From the NCBI RefSeq assembly GCF_001984215.1, contig NZ_CP019420.1:6324001-6388000 (forward strand): DNA of 64,000 nt. Direction: 5' to 3'. The translations under genes and the position numbers were made by a program. Below, piece after piece: positions 9,155 through 17,379 of the stretch. A model generated the notes under the pieces. The model ran no database searches and was not told where the DNA came from. It saw only the letters and a list, made by a program, of their open reading frames with translations. The stretch is from Mycobacterium sp. MS1601. Its GTDB lineage: Bacteria; Actinomycetota; Actinomycetes; Mycobacteriales; Mycobacteriaceae. How positions within the stretch are numbered: the stretch's first letter is position 1; each line of letters starts with the position of its first letter.

Positions 9155-9741
9155 CCCGGCTGCACGCGCAGGACGTCAGCGTCGACTACGCCGGACGCAC
9201 GGCGTTGCGCGACGCCAACCTCACCGTGCGAGCCGGAGACATCGTCGGTGTCACCGGACCCTCCGGCTGCGGCAAGACCACCCTGCTGCGGGTGCTGGCC
9301 GGTCTGCAGCGGCCCTGCTCGGGCACAGTGCAGATCGGGGGCTCTGTGGGCATGTTGGCCCAGCACCCCCGGTTGGTGTGCAACCCGCGCTGGCAGTTGG
9401 GGGCGGTGATCGCCGAGCCCGCCAGGATTCGCAGGAGCACCGTCGATCTGGATCCGGTGATCACTCGAGTGGGCTTGGACCCGCTGCTGCTGGACCGCTA
9501 CCCGGCCCAGGTCAGTGACGGCCAGCTACAGCGTGCGTGTATCGCCCGGGCACTGATGGCGCAACCGACATTCCTGCTGTGCGACGAGCCCACCGCGATG
9601 CTGGATCCGATCGCCTCGGCTGCCGTGGTGGACCTGTTGAGACAGATGGCCGACGAGGGCACGGGAGTGGTTGTGGTGACCCATGATCCGAGGATCGTCG
9701 CCGGATTGACCGGCGACGTCCTCGAACTGGGCGACCGCTAG
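9151..9741 (+). CDS. Short ABC transporter ATP-binding protein (DppF-like)
   Basis: Second ATPase of the importer, only 196 residues, so little more than the nucleotide-binding core. Walker A is GPSGCGKTT, Walker B is FLLCDEPTAMLD and the switch histidine is in VVTHD. The signature is degenerate, VSDGQLQR in place of LSGGQ-QR, which may make one of the two ATP sites of the DppD/DppF pair weak. The ATG overlaps the previous TGA. The TAG stop shares a CTAG (9738-9741) with the stop of the convergent amine oxidase. Confidence 0.9.
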   Translation: MTRLHAQDVSVDYAGRTALRDANLTVRAGDIVGVTGPSGCGKTTLLRVLAGLQRPCSGTVQIGGSVGMLAQHPRLVCNPRWQLGAVIAEPARIRRSTVDLDPVITRVGLDPLLLDRYPAQVSDGQLQRACIARALMAQPTFLLCDEPTAMLDPIASAAVVDLLRQMADEGTGVVVVTHDPRIVAGLTGDVLELGDR

Positions 9742-11753
9742 GACTCCCGCGCTCGTTCGGCGACGGGCAACCCCGCGTGGTGAGCCGAATGGCATGCTGC
9801 CGGCGGACTCGGCGGGATATCCAGTGCCGGGTTGCCGTCGAAGAAGCCGACCGGCTTGAGGTGGAAGCCGGTGTACGCGCACGGCATCACCGGCCAGTCC
9901 TCCGGCCGCACCACGTGGTGGGCCCCGACGGTGTACCAGAGCACCACATCGGTGTCGTCCAACGGCGCATCGTCGGCGATGAACTCGGGCAGACCCTGCA
10001 TGTCGGCCGACTGGTACATGTAGTCGCCGGCGGCGAACTTCTCGGCCGGGTCGTACTTCGTCACCCACAGGTTGTGCTGGACGAAGCGGGCCCGGTCGTA
10101 GATGTAGGAACCTTCCTGCACCATCACCGGCACCACCTCTTTCGGGGTGAGCTTGTAGGCCACCGGCGCGCCGAGTTCGTTGATCTTCGACGGATTGGCC
10201 ACCTTCCAGTACCGGCCGGTGGACCAGTTCCAATCCCTGGCACCCTCGGCTTCCGAGGCCACCAATGTGTCCTGGGTGATCCACGCATTCTTGTGCGGGT
10301 TCAGCGCCGGGTCCGGCTCCGGGATCGAATCCACCTCGTAGACACTGTTTCCCGGCCCGTCGATGTTCATGTCGAGGCGGAAATTGAAGAAGTGCTGGTG
10401 GTTGGGACCGTAGATGCCGGGGGCCACCATCTTGCCCCAGCGTGGCAGTTCACCCTCCGGGACGGACCCGGTGGTCAACACGCCGGACAGCTTCACCTCG
10501 ACCTCGATGGAGGCGTCGTTGTAGAAGTACCAGAAGAAGCCGTACTCGTAGTTGCCCACCGTGCAGATCATCGACACCACCAGGCGCCGCGACCGTCGGA
10601 CCTCCACTTCCTCGGTGCGGAAGTCGGTGTGCTTCCAGGAGATCCCGTAGTCCTCCTCGTGCATGCAGATGGCGTTCGGGATGGTGACGGCATTGCCGCT
10701 GGAGTCGTTGACCGTGCCGTCGAAATAGTGGATCTCACCCAGGCAGTCGCAACCGAGGGTCAGCGGGTTGGCCGAGAAGCCCATACCCACTTCACCCATG
10801 TCGAAGACGTTCTTGTTCCAGTGCGTGGGTGAGCTGTCACCGTAGGGCACCACCATCTCCGACAGCGATCCCCGGTACATGATGGGCCGGGTCTCACCGC
10901 GGTCGGTGTAGGTGACCTCGTGGATGGTCAGGCCCTCGCGCGGGTTGAACCCGATGCGCAGAGACCACTTCTGCCACTGCACATTCCAGCCGTCGACGGT
11001 GAAGCTGGGTCCGTCGGGCTGGGTGATCTCGATGGGTTTCACCCCGTCGCGGAACTGCGTGAACGCCGGCCGGTTGTCGGGGTCGAACATGAAACGTGGG
11101 TCGTAGTTACCCGACTTCGGCGGCAGAGGCACCACACCGTGGTCCTCGATGTCCAGGACTTCCATGGCGTCGAGATCGAAGGTGACGATCAGGCCCTCGA
11201 CCGGCCGCGCGTAACCGTGTTCGGACGGCGCGGCCCGCATGAAGGTCAGTGGACGGCAGATCAGTGGCGAGTTGTCGTAGTGGTCCTGCTGGCCGTAGTA
11301 GCCGGCAGGCCACGGATCGATCATCGCCAGGCTGAAGTCGGTGACACCACGCTTTTGCATGGCTTCCTGCCACCGCGGATCCTGCCGCACCTTCTCCTCT
11401 ACCCCGGTCATGTGTTCGACGAGGTAGGAGGGGAAGCGGCCGGGAACGGCCTTCCAGGCGTCGATGGTGCCCGCCGCGACGTCGACAACCGCCTCGTAGA
11501 TCATCTTGGCGGCACCGTCGTACATGGTGACGAACGCCTGACGTGCCACCGCGGTGTCCGCGAACGTCAACTCCGGTGTCTTGTCCGGCTCGGCGAGCTG
11601 GATCATCACGAACTTCAATGTGGGAGTGCCATATTCGGACTCCGAGATGATCCTCGCCGCCGCCTCGATCTCTGCGCCGGAGAGGGGATCCAGTGGATAG
11701 CTGACTGAATCACCGGTACCCGGTGTGTTCAGAACCGTGCTGTCCATGGTCAT
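9738..11753 (-). CDS. Copper-containing primary amine oxidase
   Basis: Oxidises primary amines such as tyramine or phenylethylamine to aldehyde, ammonia and hydrogen peroxide, using copper and topaquinone made from a tyrosine. The 671-residue protein has the cofactor motif VGNYEYG with Tyr402 as the topaquinone precursor, the likely catalytic base Asp318 (NVFDMGE), copper ligands in the HQH at 452-454 and a third ligand in AHH at 612-613; these spacings match the Arthrobacter enzyme. There is no signal peptide, so it should be cytoplasmic. The ATG at 11753 forms ATGA with the stop of the upstream permease gene, arguing that amine uptake and oxidation are co-expressed. The exact substrate is unknown. 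Confidence 0.95.
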   Translation of the reverse strand: MTMDSTVLNTPGTGDSVSYPLDPLSGAEIEAAARIISESEYGTPTLKFVMIQLAEPDKTPELTFADTAVARQAFVTMYDGAAKMIYEAVVDVAAGTIDAWKAVPGRFPSYLVEHMTGVEEKVRQDPRWQEAMQKRGVTDFSLAMIDPWPAGYYGQQDHYDNSPLICRPLTFMRAAPSEHGYARPVEGLIVTFDLDAMEVLDIEDHGVVPLPPKSGNYDPRFMFDPDNRPAFTQFRDGVKPIEITQPDGPSFTVDGWNVQWQKWSLRIGFNPREGLTIHEVTYTDRGETRPIMYRGSLSEMVVPYGDSSPTHWNKNVFDMGEVGMGFSANPLTLGCDCLGEIHYFDGTVNDSSGNAVTIPNAICMHEEDYGISWKHTDFRTEEVEVRRSRRLVVSMICTVGNYEYGFFWYFYNDASIEVEVKLSGVLTTGSVPEGELPRWGKMVAPGIYGPNHQHFFNFRLDMNIDGPGNSVYEVDSIPEPDPALNPHKNAWITQDTLVASEAEGARDWNWSTGRYWKVANPSKINELGAPVAYKLTPKEVVPVMVQEGSYIYDRARFVQHNLWVTKYDPAEKFAAGDYMYQSADMQGLPEFIADDAPLDDTDVVLWYTVGAHHVVRPEDWPVMPCAYTGFHLKPVGFFDGNPALDIPPSPPAACHSAHHAGLPVAERARES

Positions 11754-13255
11754 TTGGGTGATTCCTCCTTGTTGAGATCCAGGACCGCCAAGTGCGCGAG
11801 GGCGTCTTCCTGGTTCATCTTCGCCGCCGAACGACGGCCGAACACGTACACGATCACGCCAAGAGCCACCATACCGAGGCCGATACCGCCGACCCAGGTC
11901 ATCCAGGTCGCGGTCGGCACGTCCAGCCACGGGGTGAAGAACGAGTAGTAGATGCCGCCCAGCGTGCCGATCGATCCGACGATGACGGTGATCCAGACAC
12001 CGGTCATCCCGCCCGGAATCCGCCAGAACTGCTCGCTCTCATAGCGGTCTGCGTACTTCTTGCGCGCGATGATCACCGGGAAAAGGAAGAAGAAGCCGGA
12101 GATCAGCCACACCACGCTCAGACCACCCTGGATGTAGACGGTGACGTTGGCCATGCTGCTCTGCGAGTACAGAGTCACCAGGATGATCGACGACAGCACA
12201 CCCTGGATCAGCACCGCGGTCACCGGATTGCGGGTGCGCGGATTGAGGTGGGTGAAGATGCGCGGCAGGTGGCGCTCCAGACCGGAGACGAAGATCAGGC
12301 GGGAGTAGGCCACCTGGTAGGTCATCAGAGCCACGAACACGATGACGGCCAGGACGATTGCCGCGACTTCCATCAGCCCCGGGAAGCCGGAGACGTCGAG
12401 GTTGCCGATGACGCCGGTGACCGGATCGATCTGGTCGGACGGCAACACCATCATGGTGCCCAGCGTGGTCAGCAGGTAGATGGCCACGAGGGCAAACGAT
12501 CCCCAGGCGATCATCTTCGGGCCGCTCTTACGCACCGAGAGAAACTCCGCACCCATGTTGTAGGGCGTCTCGACACCGAGCAGGTACAAGATGACCGTGC
12601 CGAAGAGGAACCCGGCGGTGGCGAAGTTCGGCACGGTGGCGTCTTGCCAGCTGAACGGTGTCGCCGACCCGTTCTTCGCCGCGTAGATCAGCCCGGCGAT
12701 GAAGATGGTGAACGTCAGCACGAAGTACACGACGAACACGGTGTTCATCACCTTCTGGTTGGCGGCCAGCCGGGCCAGGGCCAAACCGACGATGCTCCAC
12801 AGGATCACCAGCTGCAAGATGATGCTGGTCATCAGACCCAGTTCGGCATGGAATGCCAGCAGAACGAACTGCAACACGATGGCAGGTGAACCGGCACCGT
12901 TGAGGATCACCGGGATCCACGACAGATAGCCGCCGACAAATCCCCACTTCTCACCCATGGTTCGGGCCGCCCAGATGTACACACCGCCCTGGCCGGGCCA
13001 CAGGTTGCCCAGTTCGACGACGGCCATACCGGCGGGAATGAGGAACAACAGGATGCCCAGGATCCACATCGGGATCGCTGTCCAACCACCGGCGGCCATC
13101 ACCGAGGAACCGGTGATCCAGCAGATGATGAACACGTACATGGCGGTGAGGCCGAAGGTGCTCATCACCTTCGGCAGGACCTGCTCGGGGACGAGCTCGG
13201 TGGTCATGAGCTTGTCGCGGTCTGCTATTCGAGCAGCGTCGAGTTCTTGCGTCAT
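11750..13255 (-). CDS. APC-superfamily amino acid/amine permease
   Basis: A 501-residue transporter with about 12 hydrophobic segments and a short polar N terminus (MTQELDAARIADRDKL) of the type seen in the GadC/AABP branch of the amino acid-polyamine-cation family; the first helix region includes FIICWITGSSVMAAGG and the WPGQGGVYIWAARTMG stretch typical of the family. The ATG at 13255 follows GGAGAACAG. Because its stop overlaps the start of the copper amine oxidase, it probably imports the amine that the oxidase degrades or a precursor amino acid. Transport direction and substrate are inference. Confidence 0.9.
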   Translation of the reverse strand: MTQELDAARIADRDKLMTTELVPEQVLPKVMSTFGLTAMYVFIICWITGSSVMAAGGWTAIPMWILGILLFLIPAGMAVVELGNLWPGQGGVYIWAARTMGEKWGFVGGYLSWIPVILNGAGSPAIVLQFVLLAFHAELGLMTSIILQLVILWSIVGLALARLAANQKVMNTVFVVYFVLTFTIFIAGLIYAAKNGSATPFSWQDATVPNFATAGFLFGTVILYLLGVETPYNMGAEFLSVRKSGPKMIAWGSFALVAIYLLTTLGTMMVLPSDQIDPVTGVIGNLDVSGFPGLMEVAAIVLAVIVFVALMTYQVAYSRLIFVSGLERHLPRIFTHLNPRTRNPVTAVLIQGVLSSIILVTLYSQSSMANVTVYIQGGLSVVWLISGFFFLFPVIIARKKYADRYESEQFWRIPGGMTGVWITVIVGSIGTLGGIYYSFFTPWLDVPTATWMTWVGGIGLGMVALGVIVYVFGRRSAAKMNQEDALAHLAVLDLNKEESPK

Positions 13256-13296
13256 CTGTTCTCCGGGAGAAACTAGGGGGACCGAGGGAGGGTGAA

Positions 13297-14031
13297 TCAG
13301 TTGATGATCTGTCCGTCTTTCATGCGGACAACACGGCTCGCTTCGTCGGCCACCGTGGGATCGTGGGTACTGGCGACCACGGTGACGCCCAGCGTCGAGC
13401 ACAGGTCACGCAGCATGCGGACCACCGTTTCCCCCGTACGGTGATCCAGGTTGGCGGTGGGTTCGTCGGCGAGCACCAGCGTCGGATTGCTGATCAGCGA
13501 CCGCGCAATGGCGGTGCGCTGCTGTTCCCCTCCTGACATCTTGGTGGGCTGATGGTTGATGCGATGGCTCAACCCCACCAGTTCGAGCAGTTCGGTGGCC
13601 CGCTTGCGCAGGGCCTTGCGGTCGTAGGGCTCGAACATCAGCGGCAGTTCCACGTTCTCGACCGCGGACAGGAACGGGATCAGGTTGTAACTCTGGAAGA
13701 TGAACCCGATGGTGTCGTGGCGCAGCGCGGCGAACTGGCTCTCGGTGAGCTTGGAGGTGTCCTGGCCGGCCAGCATCACCGTGCCCTTCGTCGGCCGGTC
13801 CAAGCCGCCGATGATGTTCAGCAGGGTGGACTTGCCACTTCCGCTCGGGCCCATGAGGCACACGAATTCGCCTGGCATGACCTGTAGTTCGGCGGCCACC
13901 AGAGCCTTGACCACTTCATCACCCAGCTTGTGCAGCTTCCACACATCACTGATCTCGATGACGGGCTTCTGCGCCTTCTCGGTGTCGCCGAGGGCGCCGG
14001 TGGCGTCGGATTCCGCGTCCAATGCGGTCAT
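13297..14031 (-). CDS. MacB/LolD-type ABC transporter ATP-binding protein
   Basis: The 244-residue ATPase of a type VII (MacB/LolCDE/FtsE-like) transporter. After a variable first 23 residues it has Walker A GPSGSGKST (61-69), the Q-loop region FIFQSYNLIPFLSAVENVELP that is characteristic of this subfamily, the signature MSGGEQQR, Walker B LVLADEPTANLD and the H-loop in STHDP. It directly follows two FtsX-type permeases on the same strand (six bases after the small one), so it surely energises them. Type VII systems use ATP to move extracytoplasmic domains rather than to carry solutes through the membrane. Confidence 0.94.
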   Translation of the reverse strand: MTALDAESDATGALGDTEKAQKPVIEISDVWKLHKLGDEVVKALVAAELQVMPGEFVCLMGPSGSGKSTLLNIIGGLDRPTKGTVMLAGQDTSKLTESQFAALRHDTIGFIFQSYNLIPFLSAVENVELPLMFEPYDRKALRKRATELLELVGLSHRINHQPTKMSGGEQQRTAIARSLISNPTLVLADEPTANLDHRTGETVVRMLRDLCSTLGVTVVASTHDPTVADEASRVVRMKDGQIIN

Positions 14032-14037
14032 TGTTGT

Positions 14038-14604
14038 CTAACCTCCTGCGGTCAGGGAACGGATGGGGGGACGCGACGCCGCGTTCCACGTGGGCACGAT
14101 GCTGGTGGCGACGGCCGCCAGGATGCTGACGGCTATGGCGATCAGCACGCCGGCGAACATGCCGCCGTAGGAGATGCCGGTGCCCACCAAGCCGACCATC
14201 GCCAGGATCGCTCCGGTGAGCACCGCGAGGACGGCACCAAGGAGCGCGCCCAGTACAGCTGCGACAACGGGTTCCACCAGCAGCGCTGCCACCACGGGTC
14301 CGCGCGGGACGCCGTTGGCGCTGAGCACGCCGAGCTCGCGGGTGCGGTGGGCGATGGTCCTGGTGGTGGCCACCGCGACTTCGACCACACCGACCAGCAG
14401 CACAGTGACGGCGATCAGGATGACGGCCTTGTCGATCTCGTCGGCGTGTCCGAGGGTGGCCGATTGGGCGCTGATGCCGGCGGACATCCCGAAGACGAGC
14501 ACCACCAGGAAGGCGCCGGTGGCGGTGGTGACGATGGGCAGCACCATCTCACCGATGCGTCGGCGTGCCGAAAGGTAACCGTAGGCAAGGCCTTTGCTGA
14601 TCAT
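14038..14604 (-). CDS. Minimal FtsX-type ABC permease without an ectodomain
   Basis: Only 188 residues. An N-terminal amphipathic stretch (SARRRIGEM) leads into a first membrane helix at about 24-45, a linker of some 15 residues and three more helices, ending in the family-typical PTWNAASRPPIRSLTAGG. The four-helix FtsX core is therefore complete, but the large periplasmic domain between helices 1 and 2 is missing. The ATG overlaps the stop of the larger permease (ATGA), suggesting one-to-one production and a heterodimer of one large and one bare subunit. Confidence 0.85.
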   Translation of the reverse strand: MISKGLAYGYLSARRRIGEMVLPIVTTATGAFLVVLVFGMSAGISAQSATLGHADEIDKAVILIAVTVLLVGVVEVAVATTRTIAHRTRELGVLSANGVPRGPVVAALLVEPVVAAVLGALLGAVLAVLTGAILAMVGLVGTGISYGGMFAGVLIAIAVSILAAVATSIVPTWNAASRPPIRSLTAGG

Positions 14605-15773
14605 CGCGCCTCCAGGAGAGCAACCGGCCGCTGTTGTAGTAGCCGGTGGACCGGTATCAAGGCACCGACGATGGCCATGGCAGGGAGGAAGGCTGCCACC
14701 ATGGCCGAGGCCTGCAGCCACGCGGTGACAGTGGCGATGCCCGGGATCACCAGTGCCACAGCGGCTCCGGCACCGAGCACACCCACCAGGTAGGCGGCGA
14801 TGAACACCATGAACGACTCGACGAGGAAGAAGTAGAGCACCTCGTCGGCCAGACCGATACTGCTCATGATGCCGAACTCGCGTTTGCGTTCCTGCACCGC
14901 CGCCAGGAACGACGACACCGCGATGACGAAGCCGAGGCCCAGGCCCACGATCGAGATCAAGCCCAGCGTGGAGCTGGTGACCTGGCCGGAGAACAGCGCG
15001 GAGAACCGCTGCTCGAAATTGAGCGGGCCCGAGCCGCCCAGCGTGTCGTAGATCAACCCGGCACCTGCGGGGTCGGGCTGAACCGCGGGGTCAGGGGTGG
15101 ACGGTAGATCGACCTCGGCGCCGAACACCTGGGCCAGATCACGGCGCTTCTCCTGCCCTGCTGGGGCATAGACGGTCCACCATCCGTTGTCTCCGACCAC
15201 CGACTCCGCAAGATCGGTCGACACGAGCATCGACTGCCCGACGCCTGAGGTGTCGACGGTCAGTTGCTTGCCGCCGACGCTGACCGTGCCGCCGGAGGCG
15301 ACACCCAGACGGGCGGCCAGATCGGGCCCCAGAACCGCTACGCCGGAAGCAATCTCGTCGTTTCCGCGAAGCGAGACCGCCTGTCCGCCGATATCGGTGA
15401 CACCGGAGATGGTGTGCACCCCGCGCCAGCCGTCAGGGATGGTGATGGCGGGGGCGGGCCCACCGGCCACCAGTGCCTGGGCTTCCTGGTCGAAGTGCAC
15501 ACCGGCGGCTGGTACTGCCCACAGTTGCGAGTCACCCAGTACGTCGGTCACCGAATCGGCGCCGGTGATCGCGAAACTGGCTGCGATGGTCCGAACCACG
15601 ACGACGCAGGCGATGGCCAGCGCGATGCCGAGTACGGACAGCACGAAGCGTTCGGGTCTCCGGCGGATGTTGGCCAGCGCGAACCGTACGAGACACATGA
15701 AGGTGTTCCCGGAGGAGGCGGTGGCGATGTCCGGTGAGCGGGATGGGGTCGCTGTGGGCGCAGAGGTCTCCAC
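14601..15773 (-). CDS. FtsX/MacB-type ABC permease with extracytoplasmic domain
   Basis: A 390-residue permease. An N-terminal membrane segment (RFVLSVLGIALAIACVVVV) is followed by about 190 residues predicted to lie outside the membrane (a MacB-PCD-like domain) and then three closing helices, with an intervening EFGIMSSIG coupling motif. The frame starts at a GTG at 15773; an ATG at 15698 (MCLVRFALANIRRR) begins nearer to where most family members start, and neither has a strong ribosome site, so the start is uncertain. It is the first gene of the five-gene run ending in the amine oxidase. What the ectodomain binds is unknown. Confidence 0.87.
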   Translation of the reverse strand: METSAPTATPSRSPDIATASSGNTFMCLVRFALANIRRRPERFVLSVLGIALAIACVVVVRTIAASFAITGADSVTDVLGDSQLWAVPAAGVHFDQEAQALVAGGPAPAITIPDGWRGVHTISGVTDIGGQAVSLRGNDEIASGVAVLGPDLAARLGVASGGTVSVGGKQLTVDTSGVGQSMLVSTDLAESVVGDNGWWTVYAPAGQEKRRDLAQVFGAEVDLPSTPDPAVQPDPAGAGLIYDTLGGSGPLNFEQRFSALFSGQVTSSTLGLISIVGLGLGFVIAVSSFLAAVQERKREFGIMSSIGLADEVLYFFLVESFMVFIAAYLVGVLGAGAAVALVIPGIATVTAWLQASAMVAAFLPAMAIVGALIPVHRLLQQRPVALLEAR

Positions 15774-15831
15774 AGCAGGAATGGTGAGATCGCCCTGTTT
15801 CCGGCAGTAGTCGCGCGGAATGTCGAATGCG

Positions 15832-15855
15832 TTAACTCGGGCAAGTCCGAGTTAA
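15832..15855. promoter_or_regulatory. Perfect 9-6-9 palindrome, candidate operator of the ABC/APC/amine oxidase run
   Basis: TTAACTCGG (15832-15840) and CCGAGTTAA (15847-15855) are perfect reverse complements around a 6-base spacer. It lies in the 143-base gap between amiC and the first permease gene, 59 bases before the GTG at 15773. The AT-containing dyad looks more like a regulator site (TetR or GntR type) than a terminator for amiC, though a hairpin in RNA is possible. Confidence 0.5.
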
Positions 15856-15916
15856 GACAGTGTGTCAGCCGAACAACGGATTTCGTTGCGTGGCGACACA
15901 CGAGTGCACAGGAACC

Positions 15917-17323
15917 TCACAGATGCCGGAAAGGCTGCGCCTCTTCGATTTCGAAGGCCAACTCCAGCAGGCGCGCCTCCTCCCCCGCCCGCGCGGTGAA
16001 CATCATCCCGACCGGCAGGCCTGCGGCCGACTCGGCCAGGGGCAGAGAGATCGCCGGATCACCGGTGACGTTCTGCAGTGGCGTGAAAGCCACCCAGTCC
16101 TCGAGCCTGCCGATGATCTGCTGGTAGTCCGCGGTGGGGTCCAGGTGTCCGATCCGGGGCGGTTCCTCGGTCAGCGTGGGAGTGAGCACGACGTCGTAAC
16201 CACGCATCATTCGCTCAGTGTGCCTGCGGGTCAAGGCAAGTCGTGTCAGCGCTCCGGGCAGCCGGTGCAGGTTGCGAGCGGCGTGCCGCTCGAGGCCCAA
16301 GGTGAGGTTGTCGCATTTGGTCCGGTCGAAGGTCTGGCCGAACCGGCTTCGTCCGCCCCGCACCAGCGCCATCGCCAGCAGCGCCCAGTAGAGGACGAAG
16401 TCGTCGGCGAAGGTGGCCGGCACCGGAGGTGGCCCGTCATGGAACTCGACGCGGTGCCCGAGCCTTTCGAGCAGGGCCGCGGTTTCGGACGTCAGCTCGC
16501 GGACTTCGGCACCGCACGCCCGCTTCACCGAGTCGGTGAACACCGCCACCCGCAGCCGGGTACGGCCCGGCCCCGTGACGTCACCGATCGGCGGCAGTTT
16601 CGGGGTGCGCTGGGTGTGTTCGATCTCCCGGTAGAACGCTGCGGTGTCACGCACCGTCCTGGTCACCACCCCGTTGGCGACGATGCGGATCGGCATCTGG
16701 CGCACGTTGCGATCGAGTGGCAGTCGCCCCCGGGTCGGTTTGAGCCCCACCAACCCGTTGCAGGATGCGGGTATCCGGATCGACCCGCCGCCGTCGTTGG
16801 CGTGGGCGATGGGTACCACTCCTGCAGCCACCAACGCGCCGGCGCCCGAGGAGGACGCTCCCGCCGTGCGATCCAGACCCCAGGGGTTTCGGACCGGACC
16901 GAGTCGCGGGTGCTCGGCGGAGGCGCTGAAGCCGAATTCCGACATCTGGGTCTTCCCCAGCGGCACCAGCCCGGTCGCAAGATAGGCCCGGGCGAAATCA
17001 CCGTCGGCGGACTCCAGCCGGGGCCGCCACGCGTCGGTTCCTTCCATGGTCGGCATCCCTGCGACCGCGACGTTGTCCTTGACGAAGGTGGGGACCCCGT
17101 CGAAGAACCCGCCGTAGCGCGTAGATGACGCGGCACGGGCCCTTGCCGTGTCGTAGGCACGATGGGCGATGCCGTTCAGCTCGGGGTTCACCGCCTCCGC
17201 GCGGGCGATGGCGGCAGCCACCACCTCCACGCGGCTGATCAGGCCGCGGCGGAGTGCGTCGACGACGCCCACGGCGTCGAGGTGGGCCAGGGCGTCATCG
17301 TCGAAGGCAGAGACACGGGTCAC
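15917..17323 (-). CDS. amiC: Amidase, amidase-signature family (AmiC-like)
   Basis: Hydrolyses carboxamides; the natural substrate of the mycobacterial protein is unknown. The 468-residue protein has the Ser-Ser-Lys machinery of the family: Lys in PTFVKDNV, the Gly/Ser-rich signature ASSSGAGALVAAGVVP and the GGGSIRIPAS nucleophile region, followed by GLVGLKPTRGR. I chose the GTG at 17323 (MTRVSAFDDDALAHLD), which aligns with the start I recall for the M. tuberculosis protein; GTG at 17332 and TTG at 17353 are in-frame alternatives. It is divergent from the lipoprotein gene at 17380 and sits, as in M. tuberculosis, just ahead of tsf-rpsB. Confidence 0.93.
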   Translation of the reverse strand: MTRVSAFDDDALAHLDAVGVVDALRRGLISRVEVVAAAIARAEAVNPELNGIAHRAYDTARARAASSTRYGGFFDGVPTFVKDNVAVAGMPTMEGTDAWRPRLESADGDFARAYLATGLVPLGKTQMSEFGFSASAEHPRLGPVRNPWGLDRTAGASSSGAGALVAAGVVPIAHANDGGGSIRIPASCNGLVGLKPTRGRLPLDRNVRQMPIRIVANGVVTRTVRDTAAFYREIEHTQRTPKLPPIGDVTGPGRTRLRVAVFTDSVKRACGAEVRELTSETAALLERLGHRVEFHDGPPPVPATFADDFVLYWALLAMALVRGGRSRFGQTFDRTKCDNLTLGLERHAARNLHRLPGALTRLALTRRHTERMMRGYDVVLTPTLTEEPPRIGHLDPTADYQQIIGRLEDWVAFTPLQNVTGDPAISLPLAESAAGLPVGMMFTARAGEEARLLELAFEIEEAQPFRHL

Positions 17324-17379
17324 CTCCAGCACGCTAGCAATACACGTGTCCAATAAGAACCGTCGCGTACGGTGTCGTC

